Positions 60,169 to 64,000 of a stretch of DNA of 64,000 nucleotides are shown here, piece after piece (position 1 is the first letter of the stretch; the number at the start of each line of letters is the position of its first letter). The position numbers and the translations under genes were made by a program. Source of the DNA: Cladobotryum mycophilum (lineage: Eukaryota; Ascomycota; Sordariomycetes; Hypocreales; Hypocreaceae); NCBI GenBank assembly GCA_036429605.1, contig CM071591.1, positions 186,001 through 250,000 on the forward strand, written 5' to 3'. The notes under the pieces were generated by a model. It was not told where the DNA came from, made no database searches, and saw only the letters and a program-made list of their open reading frames with translations.

Positions 60169-60266
60169 AGGACCGGGCGATAATCGAAATCGCGACCTGG
60201 AGATATCTGCCACGGGTGGACCCGTGAAGGTTGCAATCTCACACTCTACCACTGAGCTACCGGTCC
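60169..60266 (-). tRNA. tRNA-Cys(GCA) with 26-nt intron
   Basis: The minus strand folds as a full cloverleaf. The acceptor stem GGACCGG pairs with CCGGTCC; the D arm is GCTC-AGTGGTA-GAGT; the T arm is GCGAT-TTCGATT-ATCGC with the standard B-box. The anticodon stem/loop TGAGA-TTGCAA is interrupted after position 37 by an intron of 26 nt, then A-TCTCC. Anticodon GCA reads Cys codons. Mature length is 72 nt. The outermost anticodon-stem pair (27-43) is a T/C mismatch. The intron position is the one used by all nuclear tRNA introns. Confidence 0.93.
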
Positions 60267-60897
60267 TATTCCCCGGTAGCGGGCTTCCACTTGTTGGAGG
60301 ATGGTGGTTTACACTACCTTATAAGGGAAATGTTGAACGTAACCACAACTAAACGAATTGGTCCATTTATTGGCAGGTTGGTCGCACACTTTGCACGAAT
60401 GAAGATCTGTGTCTTGGACTTTGGTTCATGAGGGCGAAAAAAAGACTGATGATTGGTTTACACCGATGATTTCCTTTACGCATCAATTATTCGATTTTAT
60501 TCATGTCATACAAATGTGTGTTACTGTCTACATGGCAAACCTACGTTGATGCTTAACGACTATTTGGTCTGACAACCAGTCTCGTATGACTTATTTATTC
60601 TTTTAGATGAAGCTCCCGATAAAGGCAGAATGTCAAGCCGTATGCACCTCAATGACAAGGTCAAGCCAAATACATTTTTGTTCATAAAAAACAAAACTGT
60701 TAATTGCGCAGCAGCATTAACTTTTATAGATTGCTACAATTTCTGAATGCATGTCAATATGTACAACGTCTGACACTATCGTACGTCTATTCATTTCTAT
60801 CATCTGACGTATCTATTAACCTCAGATCTGTCTGCCATCTATCTTCCTGGTATCATAAAAACACTAAATTGAGTTGAAAGCGCGAATGGCTGTCATG
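60267..60897. other. Intergenic between tRNA and ALG2 3' end
   Basis: No gene supported. Confidence 0.5.
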
Positions 60898-62424
60898 TTA
60901 CGCAAGTTGCAAATAAACTGCCACGGCTGCTAGCCCCAGAGCAAGGAGAACGCCAATGGGCCAAAGACCAAGTAAAGGCGATGAACTGGGCTTATTGACG
61001 ATTTCGTCTACCGATGCTTCGAAACGGAGCGCCATCTTGTCACGACCAAACAGGCCCCTTACGCGCTCGGCACCATCATCACCCATGCGACGGAGCTCAT
61101 CGTCAGACATGTGAAGCACGCGACTCATGACGGCAGACCATGCATCGACATCTTCGGGATCACGTAGCCAGCCAGTCTCGGAATCCCGAATGGTTTCCAC
61201 GGGACCGCCGGTATTGGCAGCCAGGACGGGTAGGCGTGAGAGCATGGCTTCAAGCGGTACAATGCCAAAATGCTCATTGGAAGGCGTGTAGACGAGGAGG
61301 GTGGCGCTATGAAGGAGAGCAGTCTTGAGTGAGTTGGGGACAGAGAGGAGGAAGAGAACGGTAGTGTCGGTAGGTGTGGAGGATAGTGAAGAGTCGTTGG
61401 ATGGGGTGATTGTGTGGTGGGAGAGGGAGAGAGAAGATGCGAGTTCTTGGAGCTCAGCATGGTACTGAAAATTTTCGGCAACACGAGGGTCGTATCCACC
61501 TGCTGAATGTTAGATATGACGGAATGATGTGTGAGTCCTTTTAGTCCATACCTGCGAGAATGAGGCGGACGCCGTGGCGCTTCTCCTCCGGAATGGCGGC
61601 AAACGCCTTGACTGCCAGGCCAATGTCTTTTTTCCTCTCGAATCGGTTGATACTCAGGATTATTCTATAGTCATCTTCCCCAAACAAACTTTTATCCTTG
61701 TGACCGACCTCATCCTCCTTTGTCGTCGTGTCAACGCAAGGATACAAGACCTTGGTTTCCACCTTTTCCTTCAATCGCGGCCACGTCCTTTGGACCACAC
61801 CCTTTGTGAACTCAGAATTGACAGCCACTGCCTGCGAGAACCCCATTGTCCATTCCTCGAGCCGGTCAAACGGAATGCGATAGAGACGCTTGATGATGGA
61901 TTTTCGTCCTTGCGCGAGGAGCAGATCGGGGAAATGGCAGTAGAACAGAATCGGCGTCTTCGGAGCGACTATTCTCAGCAGCGGTAGACCGGCGGAAAGT
62001 TGGTCGACTATAAAGGCTCGGGGCTGCAGGGCCTGAAGCTCGCCTAACAAGGCGATATGGAAGATGAGGTGGATGTGACGGAGAATGGCGCAGAGGATGG
62101 TGAGGCGGTTGAAGATGGACATGGGGACGAGCCACTCGCCACGGACGCGGACATCGAGGGTGCCTGGAGGATTATTATTGGGAAGCCTCTTGGGATATCA
62201 ATTGAGGAAAAAATACCATCTCGACACTCGTCAAAGCAGTGACTTGGATCGCAGTGGTTGGTAAAGATGACGACGTGGTGGCCGCGACTCTGCAGCCCGA
62301 CTGCTGCGTCGACAACCAGGCGCTCTGCACCGCCAATGCCCAGGTCAGGGTGGAAGAAGACAATGGTGCCGTTGGAGACTGCGGTGCCACCGGTACTGGC
62401 TTGTATATCCGTCGGCGCGGACAT
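60898..62424 (-). CDS. ALG2: Alpha-1,3/1,6-mannosyltransferase ALG2
   Basis: Exons 62424-62217, 62163-61552 and 61499-60898 join in frame to 473 residues; introns 62164-62216 and 61500-61551. ALG2 adds the second and third mannose (alpha-1,3 and alpha-1,6) to the dolichol-linked N-glycan precursor on the cytosolic face of the ER. Family GT4: HPDLGIGGAERLVVDAA near the N-terminus (donor/acceptor loop), FYCHFPDLLL, NSEFTKGVV, SINRFERKKDIGLAVKAF, and the E-x7-E signature in EHFGIVPLEAM. A C-terminal membrane helix (GLWPIGVLLALGLAAVAVYLQLA) anchors it. The start at 62424 matches the conserved beginning; an upstream in-frame ATG at 62589 would add a tail encoded partly by the repeat 62473-62513. 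Essential housekeeping gene; intact. Confidence 0.94.
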
Positions 62425-63329
62425 TGTACTGGTTGGCGCAATGCGATAGACTTTTCCGCGATAGACTTTTCCGCGATGCGATGCGATGCGATGCGATACG
62501 ATGCGATGCGATGGGTGCGTGAAGTTTAGGACAGGTTGCGTTGGTTGAAGCTTGTCAACGGGTGTCCATGGCGGGGCAGAAACATCCATCGATGGCAAGG
62601 TCTGCAAGCGCTAAAGAATTAGCAGGTGGAGTTGCGGTTACAGTGGCCGTTGGAGCTTGTTTCAGGGGTCCCCTGGAATTGAGTTGCTCTACCTGTTTTG
62701 AGAAAAGTGTGGGGGATGGAATGAATGAATCCAATTGATCCATTCCATAATCACATGGTATTACAAGTACTTGTAACATATCCAACGGGGAATGGAATGC
62801 GATTATTCTATCGTGAAAAGAAATACCCCTGTCAATGGGTTTAGGGCTCCGCAGAGTAATCAAGAAATGATTACCGAAAGTGGATTACTATTCAGGTTTA
62901 ACGGCCCCATACCCGAAGCCTTAACCGCCGTTAGTAACTGTACTGCTTGCTGTATGGAGGCCAGTACTGGTACTGTTGATAAACTCCAACATTGCCTATC
63001 GGCATGTGAAAGACGAGATGTTGATGGACTCTGAGCTTAAACTTCATCATCAACACCATGCATATGCCAGTAATCAACATTTAAATGCCATCACTTTAAA
63101 GCTTCTTTAATTTTATAATAAATACTCAATTTGAAGGCCTGCATTCCATACAATGGCAGTACCATTTTCGGTGACATCCGATCCCCACACCCCAGACTCC
63201 AGCCGAGGTAAGACATCCAGTTCACGTAAAACAACCATCTTCCTGCGACCGTTTTTTTGGCTTTCTTGTTTTCCTCAAGATACAACCTCTCTTACACCAA
63301 AACAAACGGAATACTCACTTTTGCAAAAA
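62425..63329. other. Divergent promoter region, ALG2 / enoyl-CoA hydratase
   Basis: No gene supported. Contains a 15-bp tandem duplication (62446-62475) and a pentanucleotide repeat close to the ALG2 start. Confidence 0.5.
62446..62513. repeat. 15-bp tandem duplication and (GCGAT)n repeat
   Basis: Two copies of atagacttttccgcg (62446-62460, 62461-62475), then about eight units of gcgat with one variant (62473-62513). Lies 22-90 bp upstream of the ALG2 start codon. Confidence 0.9.
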
Positions 63330-64000
63330 ATGGCTGCCAAACAACTCTTTAGCGTTCCCATTCCCGCCTTTGGGCCTCATCCAGGTGGCGCCATCACCGT
63401 CACCGAGCCCTCCCCGGCTGTTTACCTCTTGACCTTTGTCTCCCCTCCGGACAACCGCCTCACCACAGTCGTCTGTCGCGCCCTCCTCACCGCTCTCGAC
63501 CTCCTTGAGTTTGGTGGCTACACTCCCGGTGTGCTCATCACCACTAGCGGAATCCCCAAGTTTTACAGCAATGGCCTCGATCTGCAGCACGCCATTGAGA
63601 CGGAAGGCTTCTGGGCTCTGTTCTACTCCCTCTGGCTGCGCTTCTTGACGTACGACCCTCTCCCTTCGTACCGCCCTTTTTGACAAATAATTAACGTGCA
63701 TTATTCAGCTTCCCCATGCCTACCGTTGCCCTCCTCAACGGCCATACTTACGCCGGCGGCCTCATGCTCTCCATGTCCCACGACTACCGCCTCGCCCCGT
63801 CCCCCAAGGGCTTCCTCTGCCTCAACGAGCTCCTCTTCGGCGCGCCCCTCAAGCCCGCCATGGCCGCCATCTTCCGCGCCAAGCTCCCCAATCCCGTCAC
63901 CCTGCGCACCGTCGCCCTCGAGGCCAAGCGCTTCACCGGTCAGGAGGCCGTAGAATTCGGTCTGGCGGACCAGTTGGCCACGGGCTTGGATGATGCGCTC
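63330..64000 (+). CDS. Enoyl-CoA hydratase/isomerase family protein (5' part)
   Basis: Exons 63330-63649 and 63709 to beyond the window edge; intron 63650-63708 (gtacga...attcag). The 203 residues visible show the crotonase fold: ITVTEPSPAVYLLTFVSPPDNRLT at the start, GVLITTSGIPKFYSNGLDL (first oxyanion loop), PTVALLNGHTYAGGLMLSMSHDYRLA (second loop and A-x-A-G-G helix), then FGAPLKPAMAAIFRAKL. Likely a peroxisomal or mitochondrial beta-oxidation enzyme; the C-terminus with any targeting signal is outside the window. The start was set at 63330 (MAAKQLFSVPI), after an upstream in-frame ATG at 63153 that adds 59 residues unlike the family. GC-rich codon use differs from the surrounding intergenic DNA, as expected. 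Confidence 0.9.

Overview
The window comes from a filamentous ascomycete (Pezizomycotina; Sordariomycetes/Hypocreales-like by gene content, but this was not tested). Introns are short (about 44-82 nt) with GTNNGT donors, CTAAY-like branch sites and YAG acceptors. The gene set is fungal: ALG2, a CaMKK/SAK-type kinase, a PTH11-like rhodopsin-domain protein, a UstYa/DUF3328 protein and an S28 peptidase. The left third of the window is saturated with C-to-T and G-to-A changes in the style of repeat-induced point mutation (RIP).

Layout. Bases 1-20,150 form an extremely AT-rich transposon island. It holds two full-length but dead Ty3/gypsy chromovirus retrotransposons: copy B (4919-11849, plus strand, TSD atctt) and copy C (13273-20150, minus strand, TSD taaat). 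A third copy, A, runs off the left edge and ends at 4681. A degraded LTR with some leader sequence lies at about 12668-13117. A nearly intact, un-RIPped Fot1/pogo DNA transposon (2283-4166) is nested in copy A. Bases 20,150-30,810 are a zone of gene decay. It holds ankyrin, MFS-transporter and PKS-ketoreductase-like relics and a frameshifted carboxylesterase, around one intact fatty-acid desaturase and a secreted alpha/beta-hydrolase that has lost its nucleophile serine.

Bases 31,400-45,500 are gene-dense: an MFS transporter, a secreted S28 serine peptidase, a PIF1-type mitochondrial helicase (frameshifted in a G run), an eight-exon rhodopsin-domain membrane protein, then a compact locus with a 54-residue secreted peptide, a UstYa/DUF3328 protein and a divergent cytochrome P450. 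The last three resemble a fungal ribosomal-peptide (RiPP, dikaritin-like) tailoring locus and are the most interesting part of the window. Bases 45,500-55,200 show no supportable gene; they are rich in microsatellites and homopurine/homopyrimidine tracts and lead into a 1220-residue CaMKK/SAK-type kinase. The right end has an intron-containing tRNA-Cys(GCA), ALG2 and the 5' part of a crotonase-fold enoyl-CoA hydratase/isomerase that runs off the edge.

How the parts relate. The retroelements are ordered by how RIPped they are: A and C oldest, B intermediate, the Fot1-like element youngest. Three coding frames (transposase, carboxylesterase, PIF1) break at mononucleotide runs. That fits consensus homopolymer errors as well as it fits real inactivation, so these breaks need read-level checking. 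All exon structures were worked out by hand from splice signals and reading frame, without transcripts or homology searches.
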